NCBI GenBank assembly: GCA_963754285.1
Contig: CAVWFN010000007.1
Coordinates: 1 to 64,000 of the forward strand
Reading direction: 5' to 3'
Length of the DNA stretch: 64,000 nucleotides
From: RYN-133 sp963754285
GTDB taxonomy: Bacteria; Actinomycetota; Actinomycetes; Mycobacteriales; Jatrophihabitantaceae
In this document: positions 42,363-51,809 of the stretch, piece after piece
Layout of the letters: the number at the start of each line of letters is the position of its first letter
Numbering within the stretch: position 1 is the stretch's first letter
The notes under the pieces: model-generated
What the model saw: the letters and a program-made list of their open reading frames with translations, nothing else
What the model was told of the DNA's origin: nothing
The model's database searches: none
Made by a program: the position numbers and the translations under genes

Positions 42363-44594
42363 CCGCGCCGACAAAGCGTCGGTCAACAAGGCGACGAGCG
42401 TCTCGTGCTGCACGTCGGCCGACGACCACACCTCGTCGTCCGAGCCGTCGAGGGCTCGGGCCGCCAGCCCGGCCTTCTTGTCGATGAGCGTCGCGATCCT
42501 GCTGTCGATGGTCTGTGCGGCGATGATTCGCCACGCGGTCACCGGTTCGGTCTGGCCGATGCGGTGGCTGCGGTCGATCGCCTGGGTCTGCTCGGCATCC
42601 GTCCACGACAGTTCTGCCAGCACGATGTTCGACGCAACCTGGAGGTTGAGACCGACACCGGCCGCAGTGAGCGAACAGACTGCGATCGCGACGTCGGGAT
42701 CGTTGGCGAACGCGTCGATGTTCTTCTGCCGGGTCGTCCGAGTCTGGTCGCCTCGGATCGACGAGAACCGCAGACCCTGTTGGGCAAATGCGTCTTCCGC
42801 GGCGTCCATGACGTCGATGTGCTTGGCGAAGAAGACGACCTTGCCGACGCTGCGCGCGAGCTGGGCGGCGTAGTCGGCGGCCAGGCCCGCCTTCGCCTGA
42901 CCGATCTGTCGCATCATGGCGAAGACGTTGTCACCGTTGCTCGCCGACTTCGCGTCCTTCTGCTCCCAGCTCGCGACCTTGCGCACAAGATCGTGGTCGA
43001 TGCCGTCGACCGGCTTCGTCCGGCGATTCTCGAGCGCCGTGTCGTAACGGGCGACGAGTCGCAGGGCGAGGTCACGCTCGGCGGCGCGGATCGAACGGGC
43101 GGCCTTGTCGTCGAGCTCGACAGGCAGATCGGCAGTGCGCCGCGCCGGGATGTCGGCAGCGACATCGACCTTGCGGCGACGGACGATACCGAGATCGATC
43201 ACGCACTGGCGTGCCGCCGAATAGAACCCGGGGTCGATCGGCGTCAGACCGGTGTTCTCGAGGGCACCCATCAGTTCGGTGAGCGGCTCGGTCTCGTCGA
43301 TCCAGCCGAGGAACTGCCAGATGGCGCGGAAGTCGTCGATGTCGTTGATCAGCGGGGTGCCGGTGAGGGCCATCATCAATGGGCGCACGGTGCGCGTGCG
43401 GATGCGCTTGGACAGGTCGAGCACGTGCTTCGAGCGCTGCGAGTTCTTGTTCTTGATGAAGTGCGCTTCGTCGACGACCATGCCGCGGAAGCCGAAGTTG
43501 CCGAACCAGCCGACGTGCCGGTCGAGCACTTCGTAGTTGACGATCACGATGTCGGCGAATCCGTCGACCGTGTCGCCATTCCCGTGCACGACCGTGGCCT
43601 TGCGGTTCGGCGTCCACATGTTCGCTTCGCGGGCCCAGTTCGTCTTGACGACGCTGGGGACGACGACGAGCAGCGGGTAGGCATTCACCGTCTCGGCGGC
43701 GAGCAGCGCTTGCGCCGTCTTGCCCAGGCCCGGCTCGTCCGCAAGCAGGAACGTGCGGTGTCCGGCAGCGGCGGAGGCGACGAGCTTCGCCTGGTGCGGC
43801 ATCAGCTCTCGTCCGGCCGGTACACGCACCCCGTTGGGCTCCGGCAGGGCCATGCAGGCACTGGCACCGCTGTCAGCGCGTTCGAACGAGCGCAGCAACG
43901 GGTTGAGCAACTCCCACCCGACCAGCCGGCTGGATTGCACAGTCGCGGGACGCCCGGCCGAGAAGTCCGGAGCGAGGAACGGATTGGCGAGCTGCCGCGA
44001 GATCACCGACTGTGGGACGACCCGCCGCTCGGCGCCGGGCACCGCGTCGGCAATCGCGGTGGGGGCGGGTTCGACGGGATCCGGTTCGATTCCGGCGGCG
44101 CGTTGCATGGTGCGCGTGATCGTCCTCGCAGCATCAGAGCCGACGCCGTTGCCGGACAAGAGCTTGAGCAGGCCGGGGTCGAGTACAGCCGTCTTCGCGA
44201 GAATCGTCGCAATGCCGTCGAGTCGCTTCTGCTGTTCGGCCCGATAGGCCTGGCTGGTGGCGGCGTCCTTCTGGACCCGGGCGTGCTCCTCGCGCACACC
44301 GAGGGCGACAGCCTCGAACTTCGTGCGCACGGCAGGCGTGACCCGCTTGCGCTGCACGGCGGCTTCCACCTCCCGCACGGCGACAGCGAGCCTCGAGATG
44401 ACGTCCTGCGGGCCCTGCGTGCGCTGGACGCGCTGGTCTTGCGAACCGGTGCGACCCGGCTGACGACGGCCTCGTCGAGCCAACGACTCCTCCTCCGGCC
44501 GACCGATGACCGGACGGCATTTCTCCCGCGCTCGAGGCGAACGCGCGCCCACCGTCAACGCGGCGCCCGGCACAGTGCCCGGGTCCGTCGACAT
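42345..44594 (-). CDS. SNF2-family DNA helicase/translocase
   Basis: A ~749-residue ATP-dependent DNA translocase. Helicase motifs: HQAKLVASAAAGHRTFLLAD with Walker A DEPGLGKTAQALL, motif Ia LLVVVPSVVKTNWARE, DExx box GMVVDEAHFIKNKNSQRSK, motif III MALTGTPLINDI, then VVFFAKHIDVMDAAEDAF and motif VI AIDRSHRIGQTEPVTAWRI. The basic N-terminus (ISRLAVAVREVEAAVQRK) is helical. The frame is open to 44927; the start is uncertain. ATG 44594 is chosen because upstream sequence is not protein-like; 44684 is the alternative. No nuclease or methylase partner is adjacent. Confidence 0.88.
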   Translation of the reverse strand: MSTDPGTVPGAALTVGARSPRAREKCRPVIGRPEEESLARRGRRQPGRTGSQDQRVQRTQGPQDVISRLAVAVREVEAAVQRKRVTPAVRTKFEAVALGVREEHARVQKDAATSQAYRAEQQKRLDGIATILAKTAVLDPGLLKLLSGNGVGSDAARTITRTMQRAAGIEPDPVEPAPTAIADAVPGAERRVVPQSVISRQLANPFLAPDFSAGRPATVQSSRLVGWELLNPLLRSFERADSGASACMALPEPNGVRVPAGRELMPHQAKLVASAAAGHRTFLLADEPGLGKTAQALLAAETVNAYPLLVVVPSVVKTNWAREANMWTPNRKATVVHGNGDTVDGFADIVIVNYEVLDRHVGWFGNFGFRGMVVDEAHFIKNKNSQRSKHVLDLSKRIRTRTVRPLMMALTGTPLINDIDDFRAIWQFLGWIDETEPLTELMGALENTGLTPIDPGFYSAARQCVIDLGIVRRRKVDVAADIPARRTADLPVELDDKAARSIRAAERDLALRLVARYDTALENRRTKPVDGIDHDLVRKVASWEQKDAKSASNGDNVFAMMRQIGQAKAGLAADYAAQLARSVGKVVFFAKHIDVMDAAEDAFAQQGLRFSSIRGDQTRTTRQKNIDAFANDPDVAIAVCSLTAAGVGLNLQVASNIVLAELSWTDAEQTQAIDRSHRIGQTEPVTAWRIIAAQTIDSRIATLIDKKAGLAARALDGSDDEVWSSADVQHETLVALLTDALSARSEQSE

Positions 44595-44757
44595 CGCGTC
44601 GTCGCGAGCCGGGCGGACATCCCGGGTAATGAGGCGATTCGACGACCGCACTGAGCAAGTCGTCGCCGTTCGAGCGTGCGCCATTACGGCGGTGGTACGC
44701 CTCCATAGTAGCGCGAGGCCGAGCCGTTCGGCGGGCCGTGACCGCGAGTCGACTTGA

Positions 44758-46775
44758 TCAACCTGCGATCCGCTGCTCGACGCTGCCCGGCGAGGGGTGG
44801 GTGAACGACACGTGCGGCAACGCTCGGTCGAGCCGACGTGGCAGCCACCAGTTCGCCGTCGAAACTGCATCACGCGGGAAGGACGTACGCACAAAGGGCT
44901 CGAGCAGGATGGCAGCGAGGGAGGCAACTACATGGCGACGTTGAGGACGACCAGCCGAAGAATGATGGCGGGTGAGTGTACGTGTTCGTGAATTGTGAGC
45001 GAGCGTTGTGCGCGTGCGAGCATCCTCGTGGATACGGCTGAGAGGAAGACCTGGTAGTCCATCGAGAGCCCGAACAGGATGCGATACATGACGGGCAGGA
45101 AGCTTCGATCGGCCCCGCCTTGCCGAACCGATCGCTCGTTCCCAGCCCCATGGAACACGGCGACCACAACGCCGAACGACGCGCCTGCGGCGATGACGTT
45201 CATCAATGCCGCGGTCAGCGCGATCACGACGCTGCGGAACGCCAGCATCAGCAGCACCCCGCAAGTATCACGATCACTGCGAGGAAGATCGGCAGCTTTC
45301 CGTCGAGGACGTTCGCGAAATCCTGGAACACCGCTGTCTGCCGCCGACATACACCGCAGGGTGGTGCCGTGTAAGAAGGGATGACGTGATCGCGCAGGTG
45401 CGATAGATCGGGTGCGTTGATGGGGGAGGTACGCGGAACGACATCGAGCACGCGCACACGACTAGCTGAATGGCTGGCAGCATGGACGATGCGACGTCGG
45501 GCGAGCGCGTTGCTGCTGCAGCGTTCGAACGCCGACCGAGCGCCGGAGGGGTTGGGCGGCAGGATGAGCGGGCCGTTGTGGCCGCGCCGAAACCGGTAGT
45601 CAGCAGGTCATACGCCTTTGAGTCGTCGAGGAGGCTGGGTCATTGCTCTGGTCGGACGAACCGAGCCGAATCGCGAACGCGGGGAGCAGCAGAACGACCA
45701 TGACAGTCAATGCTCCTGCGCTGAGCCACAGCGGACGGCGCTGCACGAGCGCGGCCAGCGCGCCATGCCCGAGCGCGAGTCGTGCGCGTCGGCGAAGCCG
45801 CGGCAACTGCGTCGGTACGGCGCCGAGTACGCGCAGGCCATCAGCCGAAACACCGCCGGCAGCAGCGTCGTCGCGGCGCCGACCGCGACGGCAACGGTGA
45901 TCGCGGCGGCGATGCCGACACCGCTCAGGAAGGACACACCGAGCGTGAGCAGTCCGAGCATCGCGACGACCACGGTGCTGCCGCGAACACCACGGCACGT
46001 CCGCTGGTCGCGAGGGCAGTGACGCGCGCTTGGCGACAACCCAGCCGCAGCGTTGCGGTGGCGGGTCACCACGAACAACGCGTAGTCAACGGCGACCCGG
46101 TACCGATGAGCGCGGCGATGCTCGGGGTGATGGAGTTGATCGAGAGGATATGACTGAGCAGCCGACGATCTCGATACCGGACGCGACGAGACCACGGCCG
46201 CGAGCAACGGGATGAGCATCGACAGCAGCGACCGAACGCGAGGAGCAGCACGATCGCCGCAGCGACAGGCCGATGCCGACGCTGCCGAGACGGGACTGCC
46301 TTCAGCTCTGGAACGCACCTCCACCGAATTCGACTCGAGTTGGGTGCTGCGCAATGTGGACGCTCGTCGACACTTGGGTGATGTCGGTTTGGTGAGTGAC
46401 TGGTCGGACGTGCGAAGTTCACTGTTGCGTAGGCGTGTGGCGTGGCGCTGATCTGAGCTCAGCCAGGCGCGAAGGGGCTATGATACCGGTACGATCCGGG
46501 ACGCACCGATCTCGCGAGCACACGTGCGGCCGGCCGGCGATCATGGCCGGTCACGGGTTCGCGGCCGCGTGGAACACGATCGTGTCTACCGAACCGGCCG
46601 ATGGACGGCTGATGCAACAACTGTTGGGCGTGGTCGAGGCGGTGCCGGCAGCGAGAAGCCGTCCGAGAAATCCCGACTACTTCTTCGTGATCCCCACGAG
46701 GACAGCGACAACGAGAATCCAGAGAACCAGCACCAGCACGGCATGGCCGTAACACCAGCGCGCGAGGCTGGTCAT
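44758..46775 (-). pseudogene. Decayed MMPL-family (RND) transporter gene
   Basis: Minus-strand sequence once encoding an MMPL exporter (~700 residues), broken into many frames. In order: MTSLARWCYGHAVLVLVLWI from 46775; ILSINSITPSIAALIGTG (~46.1 kb); VAVDYALFVVTRHRNAAAG; STVVVAMLGLLTLGVSFLSG, GIAAAITVAVAVGAATTLLP; WLSAGALTVMVVLLLPAFAI (~45.7 kb); TAVFQDFANVLDGKLPIFLA (~45.3 kb); RSVVIALTAALMNVIAAGAS; ILFGLSMDYQVFLS; and the C-terminal end TANWWLPRRLDRALPHVSF. At least eight frame changes separate these. All family landmarks survive in correct order, so decay is recent or the sequence is poor here. Confidence 0.85.
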
Positions 46776-46799
46776 CAAGCACCGCGCACATCGCGTGAC

Positions 46800-48120
46800 T
46801 GGGTTGCCGGCCGCTAGGGCTCTGGCCGCGACTCCGTGCGACTCTCTGCAGTGGCTCCGGGGTCGCCGCCCGACGCCGCTCGAAGACAATGGCGCGGCGC
46901 GGGAACACGAGCGCGGTCGCACATCCTGCGCGAAGATCACCGCGAGCACGGCGAAGGACACTGCGTCACCGTGCGCGGTCGTGCCGACGGGGTACGACGT
47001 CGTGTGCGTGTACGTGTACGTGCAGGTAGCGACCGCAGCCCGGCCCCGACGGTGCTGAGCATGCGCGCCGATGCTGCGCGATCTGGTTGCTGCTGTTGAC
47101 CAGGGCCGATGCCACCCCGCGTTGTCGCGTGGTGCCGCTGGGCCAGATTGAAGGCGGGGACGAGCACCCCGCTCGTCCCCAGACCGAAGAGCAGGAGACC
47201 GGGCGCCACAGCTACCGCGTAGGCCGACGACGGCCCGAGCGGCTAGCACAGGGCCCCCCGGACGCGACAGCATGCTGCTGGGACGACGACCCGCGGCCGA
47301 AGCGCGGCACGAGCCGATTGCTGACCAAACGGCGCAGGCACGACGCAGCCACGAACGGCAGGAACGCAACACCCGTCGCAGTGGCGAGTACTCCAGGACG
47401 TCTGCAAGTAATAGGTCATCAGCAGGAACATGCCGAATACGCCGATGCCTCCGATGACGAGACCGAGGTACGCGCTGCCACGCACTCGATCGGCGATGAC
47501 TGACAGCGGCACCAATGGCCGGCGAACTGCGCGCTCGACCATCACGAAGACACCAGCAGTGCGACGCCGGCTGCGAGCAGCGCGAGGTCTGCGCAGCGAG
47601 CCAACCATCAGTCGAGGCCGTGCTGGACCGGCGACAAGCGCGACCAAACCTCCGACGGCGAGAACGCTGCCGGGGATGTCGATGCGAACGACGGTCGCGC
47701 GTTGTTGATTCTGCAACAGCGCGACCGCACCGATCAGCGCGGGCACCGCGAACAGCACGTTGACGTAAAGGCACCAGCGCCACGACAGCGAATCGGTCAG
47801 CGCTCCTCCGAGCAGAAGCCGATGGCGCCGCCGGCACCGGCGATGGAGGTGAACACACTTAGCGCCTTCGCCGCTCCTTGGGTTCGATGAACGTCGTCGA
47901 CAGGATTGTCAGCGCTGACGGAGCCAACAGGGCGCGAACGCTCCCTGGGCGCGCGCGCCGCCACCAGCGAGCCGAATCCGGGAGCTGTCCACCGAGCGCC
48001 GATGCGACCGCGAAGCCGATCAACAGTGATGAAAATGACTTGCGCCGAACAGATCCGAAGCGTGGATAGGAGGCGGCATGATGCCGCGGGAGCCGGCGCT
48101 GAGCATGGTGGGCGCCTACG
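46800..48120 (-). pseudogene. Decayed MFS (DHA2) drug-exporter gene
   Basis: A minus-strand 14-TM exporter gene in fragments, lying just upstream of the MMPL remnant. From about 48.1 kb: LLIGFAVASALGG; VFTSIAGAGGAIGF; TDSLSWRWCLYVNVLFAVPA, LIGAVALLQNQ; RIDIPGSVLAVGGLVALVAG; VERAVRRPLVPLSVIADRVR, GSAYLGLVIGGIGVFGMFLL, MTYYLQ; GLLLFGLGTSGVLVPAFNLA; and SYPVGTTAHGDAVSFAVLAV near 47.0 kb. Several frames are needed, and no start or stop is assignable, so limits are approximate. Intact homologues exist in this window at 32.2 and 59.3 kb. Confidence 0.83.
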
Positions 48121-48144
48121 AAGGCGCCGCGCCAGGTCGTTTGG

Positions 48145-48708
48145 TCAGAACACGAAGGGCACGATCATCTTCGTCGATTGCTTGTACGCCGGGTAGCTGT
48201 TCGGCAACTCGTCGGCGAGGAAGCGCTCCTCGACGGTCGCGCTGTAGACGAAATAGCTCCCGACCAGAGCCACCGCGATCAGCCAGACCCAGTTCAGAGC
48301 CACGGCCGTGCCGACCCCGGCGGTCAGGATGCCGGCGTAGATCGGATGGCGTACCAAGCGGTACGGGCCGGTGGTCACGAGCTCCGGCTCGTCCTTGCGC
48401 GACATCGGCGTGCCCCAGTTGCGTCCGATGTGCAGCCGCGCCCAGATCGCGAACGCGAGCCCGGCGGCGAACAGGGCGAGCCCGACACCGGCGCGCCAGG
48501 CGTCGGAACGCTCGTGAAGGCCGCGGAACACGCCCAGCCGGACCAGGACGACGACCACAACGAAGATGGCCACTCTGATGCGCGCCTGACGTGACCACGG
48601 GACACGTCCACGTTTGGCCGTAAAGGCGACCGCGATCCAGTAGATCCAGAAGGCAGCCCAGCCAACCGCGAACACGAGCTGCACAGCGCGCATGAGAGCA
48701 GTGTCCAC
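48145..48708 (-). CDS. Isoprenylcysteine carboxyl methyltransferase-family membrane protein
   Basis: A 187-residue integral membrane protein with about five helices (VQLVFAVGWAAFWIYWIAV, VAIFVVVVVLVRLGVF, AGVGLALFAAGLAFAIW). The ICMT/PEMT signature is present: ELVTTGPYRLVRHPIYAGIL, the S-adenosylmethionine-binding region, and the C-terminal VEERFLADELPNSYPAYKQ. Bacterial members methylate small molecules or lipids; the substrate here is unknown. It is the first intact gene after the decayed exporters. Confidence 0.88.
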   Translation of the reverse strand: MDTALMRAVQLVFAVGWAAFWIYWIAVAFTAKRGRVPWSRQARIRVAIFVVVVVLVRLGVFRGLHERSDAWRAGVGLALFAAGLAFAIWARLHIGRNWGTPMSRKDEPELVTTGPYRLVRHPIYAGILTAGVGTAVALNWVWLIAVALVGSYFVYSATVEERFLADELPNSYPAYKQSTKMIVPFVF

Positions 48709-48826
48709 CGGCCTTCAGGCCGATTTCCCGGTCTCATCGCATCCACTCAACTTCATGCCCCGGCCTTGCGGACTTCCGCAGCGCGAGCGTCGCGAAGTAC
48801 GCTGCTGGTGCTTCTAGGGAGGGGCA

Positions 48827-49378
48827 ATGGTCGACAAGATTTGGCGCGCGCTGACTGCTGCGGCCGTAACGATGATCATGATGGCTGTCAGTTCGGGCGC
48901 TGCCGGCGCGACCACGGCACCGCCGAAGCCGCCGATCCCGTTCACCAGCGTCCACATCGTGGTGAACAAGTCGCTGGGTGGACTGACACTCGGCGTGAAG
49001 CAAGGCAGTGCTGCCACCAGATTCCCGAAGGGCGCCTGCAGTGTCGATCACGGCACTGGCAGCTGCATGTACCAGGCGCCGCGTGATGCCTACTCCGTGC
49101 AGATGAGTTCGTATACCGCGCGGGCGCACACGTCGCCGCGGGTGGTGTTCATCTTCATCCAGTCGACCTCGATGGCCAAAGCCTCGCGCAGGCTGAAGAC
49201 CAGCGAGGGCATCGGGATCGGCTCGACTCGCGCGCAGGTCAGACACGCCTATCCGCACTTCACCTGCAAGTCGCAGCCGTCCTCGTGCTACCGCACGGCA
49301 AACGGCACGACCACGGAGTTCGACTTCTCCAACGGCCATGTCATCGACATCCAGCTGTTGCGTAAGCAGGCGGGCTGA
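48827..49378 (+). CDS. Secreted hypothetical protein
   Basis: A 183-residue exported protein with signal peptide AAVTMIMMAVSSGAAGATTA. The mature part begins with a proline-rich stretch (PPKPPIPFTSV), then HIVVNKSLGGLTLGVKQG, KGACSVDHGTGSCMYQAPRD and IGIGSTRAQVRHAYPHFTCK, with four to six cysteines (CSVDH, CMYQA, CKSQ, CYRT). The two LGGLTLG/IGIGST-type repeats resemble the pre-pilin-like 'BON/peptidase-inhibitor' beta folds only vaguely; no assignment. GGGAGGGG precedes the ATG. Confidence 0.75.
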   Translation: MVDKIWRALTAAAVTMIMMAVSSGAAGATTAPPKPPIPFTSVHIVVNKSLGGLTLGVKQGSAATRFPKGACSVDHGTGSCMYQAPRDAYSVQMSSYTARAHTSPRVVFIFIQSTSMAKASRRLKTSEGIGIGSTRAQVRHAYPHFTCKSQPSSCYRTANGTTTEFDFSNGHVIDIQLLRKQAG

Positions 49379-49409
49379 CTTTACGGGCCGGCTGACAGCA
49401 GCCTTTACC

Positions 49410-49970
49410 TCACGATTCGGTACCCGAATCGGTATCGTCCCGGCGCAGCCGTTCCTCGATCTCGCGGCCCAAGCCGATGGACGGACCGCCGATGAGTTCC
49501 CATGCTCGCGCGATCCCGATCAAGAAGCAGACGACGTTGAGCACGGCGATGGTGTTCACCTGGCCCGAATCATTCGGGTTGCTGACCAGTCCGACTGCCG
49601 CGATCAGTTGCACGACGAACACGATGACGAGACCGACCAGGAAGAGGACGTCTCGTGCGTTGTGCAACTGCAACCCGTGAACCCGAAGCAGAGACAGCAA
49701 CGACGCGACAACGAACAACAATCCGACGATGGCGACCGCCAGCGCAGCTGGGCCGACCTTGTGGCCGGGGATCAGCGCAAACAGCGCGACGGTGAGTGAG
49801 TTGCTGAACGCCGTGAGTGCCGCCGAGGCACGCACTCGATAGGTCTGCGTCTTGCCGGTTTCGACCAGCCGCTCCCCTGCCACCGAGATCGCGACGAACA
49901 GGAGCCCGATGAGCGCACCGGCGACTCCCGCACTCGCGAGAAAGAATTCGTGAAGGTCGCTCGGTGTCAT
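49410..49970 (-). CDS. Multi-pass membrane protein
   Basis: A 186-residue protein with five hydrophobic segments (FLASAGVAGALIGLLFVAIS, ALAVAIVGLLFVVASLLSLL, VLFLVGLVIVFVVQLIAAVG, IAVLNVVCFLIGIAR) and a charged cytoplasmic tail. A recurring actinobacterial unknown. The ATG at 49970 starts M-T-P-S-D-L-H; upstream open frame to 50147 is not convincing. Convergent with the secreted gene. Confidence 0.78.
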   Translation of the reverse strand: MTPSDLHEFFLASAGVAGALIGLLFVAISVAGERLVETGKTQTYRVRASAALTAFSNSLTVALFALIPGHKVGPAALAVAIVGLLFVVASLLSLLRVHGLQLHNARDVLFLVGLVIVFVVQLIAAVGLVSNPNDSGQVNTIAVLNVVCFLIGIARAWELIGGPSIGLGREIEERLRRDDTDSGTES

Positions 49971-50120
49971 CGGGCCGGTTGCCACAGCTCGAGGGCTTCG
50001 CGGATCGAAGTCCGCAGGAAATGACCACCGACGACCGCCCGTTCCACTCGTCCAGTCTTGCAGGACGGTGATGGGTGCGGGCCGTGGGCCGAGATCCTTT
50101 GCCGCGGTTAGCCTCGGCAC

Positions 50121-50825
50121 ATGACCAAGGTTTCGGACGCTGCCCACGACGCCGACCGGATCGCGGCGCTGCGCGAAGCAGAAGCAAAGGCGTCAGCGCT
50201 GTTCGACACCGCAGTCGAGCGCGGACTGATCGTGCCCGGCAAGACCGAACGTCAGCTCTCGGACGAGGTGCGCGCACTGGCGACCGAGCTCTTCGGCATC
50301 AGTCGGTACTGGCACAAGCGCATCGTGCGTGCCGGGGTGAACACCCTCGAGCCGTACCAGGCGAATCCGCCGGATCGCGTCTTGGGCGACGACGACATCG
50401 TGTTCTTCGACTTCGGCCCACTGCTCGAGGAGTGGGAGGCAGACTTCGGACGCACCTGGGTGCTCGGCGACGATCCGATCAAGCACCGACTGGCCGACGA
50501 TCTGCCGGTGATCTGGAGCGCTGCTCGCGACCATTTCCGTGCGTCCCCGGACATCACCGGTGCGCAGCTGTTCGACCACGTGCGCGGGCTGATCGCCGAC
50601 GCGGGCTGGGGCCACGGTGCGTCCCACGCCGGTCATCTGGTCGGCGAGTTTCCGCACGAGAAGATCAACGGCGACGACATCGACTGCTACATCACCCACG
50701 GCAACGACGCGGCCATGCGACGCCTCGACGCCGCCGGATACCCGTGTCACTGGATCCTCGAGGTTCACCTCGTCGCCACCGGCCGCGACTTCGGCGGCTT
50801 CTATGAGCAGCTCATCGACATCTGA
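50121..50825 (+). CDS. M24-family metallopeptidase (Xaa-Pro dipeptidase-like)
   Basis: A 234-residue protein with the pita-bread metallopeptidase fold. The dinuclear metal ligands are visible: the Asp pair 11 apart in DFGPLLEEWEADFGRTW, the histidine in SHAGHLVGEFPHEKINGDD, and Glu in HWILEVHLVATGRDFGGF, with a final Glu in FYEQLIDI. Lacking the N-terminal creatinase domain, it is a short M24 form. Start ATG at 50121. Substrate not known; it may be a peptidase or a ligand-binding relative. Confidence 0.86.
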   Translation: MTKVSDAAHDADRIAALREAEAKASALFDTAVERGLIVPGKTERQLSDEVRALATELFGISRYWHKRIVRAGVNTLEPYQANPPDRVLGDDDIVFFDFGPLLEEWEADFGRTWVLGDDPIKHRLADDLPVIWSAARDHFRASPDITGAQLFDHVRGLIADAGWGHGASHAGHLVGEFPHEKINGDDIDCYITHGNDAAMRRLDAAGYPCHWILEVHLVATGRDFGGFYEQLIDI

Positions 50826-50907
50826 ATCGCGCCGAAATCTGTTGGCGGCGACGCCGTCCGCTGCTAACTTTTCGATGGCCGTGCAAGAGAACGAGGAGGT
50901 GGTACCC

Positions 50908-50961
50908 GTGAACGCAGTATCGACAGGGGTGCTCTCTTCGGGGGTCATGGTCGGGCGATAG
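50908..50961 (+). CDS. Putative 17-residue leader or small ORF
   Basis: A GTG at 50908 follows a near-consensus GAGGAGGTG ribosome site by 7 bases and opens a 17-codon reading frame (VNAVSTGVLSSGVMVGR) to a TAG. It lies 45 bases upstream of the hydrolase gene in the 174-base gap after the M24 gene. The quality of the ribosome site for so short a frame suggests a leader peptide or small protein; the role is unknown. Confidence 0.4.
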   Translation: MNAVSTGVLSSGVMVGR

Positions 50962-51005
50962 GTCGTCCGGGAGCGCCGTCCACAGCACTCCCGAAAGGCA
51001 TGACC

Positions 51006-51728
51006 ATGCGCTTCATTTCCGAACAGCACCTCGACGACGGCGTGCTCGAACGCGACTTCACGTTGGGCGAGATCCCCGGCGTGCTGTGGACGTCCGGATC
51101 CACGCCGGCACCGCTGATCCTGAGCGGCCACAACGGCGGCTTGCACAAACGCGAGACGCGGCTGGTGGCCCGGGCGCGGCACTTCGCCGCGGAGTACGGC
51201 TTCGCGGTCGCGGCGATCGACGCTCCCGGGCACGGTGACCGTCCCCGTTCCGCCGCCGATGACCAGATACGCGCCGACCTCCGTCGCGCGATTCAGGCCG
51301 GCGAGCCGGTCGATGACATTGTCGACGCGCTCATCGTCCCGCTGGTCGAGGCAGCAGTTCCGGAGTGGCGGGCAACCCTGGACGCGCTGCTGTCGCTGCC
51401 CGAGATCGGCGGCCCCGTCGGCTACGCCGGGATGAGTGCCACCGGCATTCGGCTGGCGGTCGTCGAGCCACGTATCTCGGCCGCTCTCTTCTTCGCCGGA
51501 GGGCTCGTGCCCAAGACCGTGCGAACCGACGCACGACAGGTGACCGTTCCGCTGCAGTTGCTGATGCAGTGGGACGACGAAGGCAACGACCGGCAGTCGG
51601 CCCTCGGCCTGTTCGACGCCTTCGGCAGCGCAGAGAAAACGCTGCACGCCAACCTGGGCGGACACGCGGGCGCGCCGTGGTTCGAGGTGGACGACGGCGC
51701 ACGGTTCTTCGCGAGGCACCTGTCCTGA
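51006..51728 (+). CDS. Alpha/beta hydrolase
   Basis: A 240-residue hydrolase. Oxyanion region LILSGHNGGLHKRETRLVAR, the strand FAVAAIDAPGHGDRP, the nucleophile elbow VGYAGMSATGIRLAV (S in G-M-S-A-T), acid LMQWDDEGNDRQSALGLF and histidine LGGHAGAPWFEVDDGA. Start at 51006 is chosen because GAAAGG is 8 bases upstream; an ATG at 51000 is too close. The 17-residue ORF precedes it. Substrate unknown. Confidence 0.87.
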   Translation: MRFISEQHLDDGVLERDFTLGEIPGVLWTSGSTPAPLILSGHNGGLHKRETRLVARARHFAAEYGFAVAAIDAPGHGDRPRSAADDQIRADLRRAIQAGEPVDDIVDALIVPLVEAAVPEWRATLDALLSLPEIGGPVGYAGMSATGIRLAVVEPRISAALFFAGGLVPKTVRTDARQVTVPLQLLMQWDDEGNDRQSALGLFDAFGSAEKTLHANLGGHAGAPWFEVDDGARFFARHLS

Positions 51729-51809
51729 GTCGGGGTCGTCCGACGTGCGACTGGTCGCAGCGTGAACTTTCCTCGATCATCGTCTCGTCCAGCAGACGGG
51801 GTGAGTGGT

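Noticed and set aside
42405..44654. 749-codon plus-strand open frame opposite the SNF2 helicase gene
   Set aside because: No motif and skewed composition; the minus strand carries all helicase motifs.
44928..45350. A real 140-residue membrane protein gene
   Set aside because: It is one reading-frame slice of the broken MMPL gene; the conserved segments before and after it lie in other frames.
49420..49440. Near-palindrome GATTCGGTACCCGAATC as an operator
   Set aside because: It lies inside the 3' coding end of the membrane-protein gene, where chance symmetry is likely.
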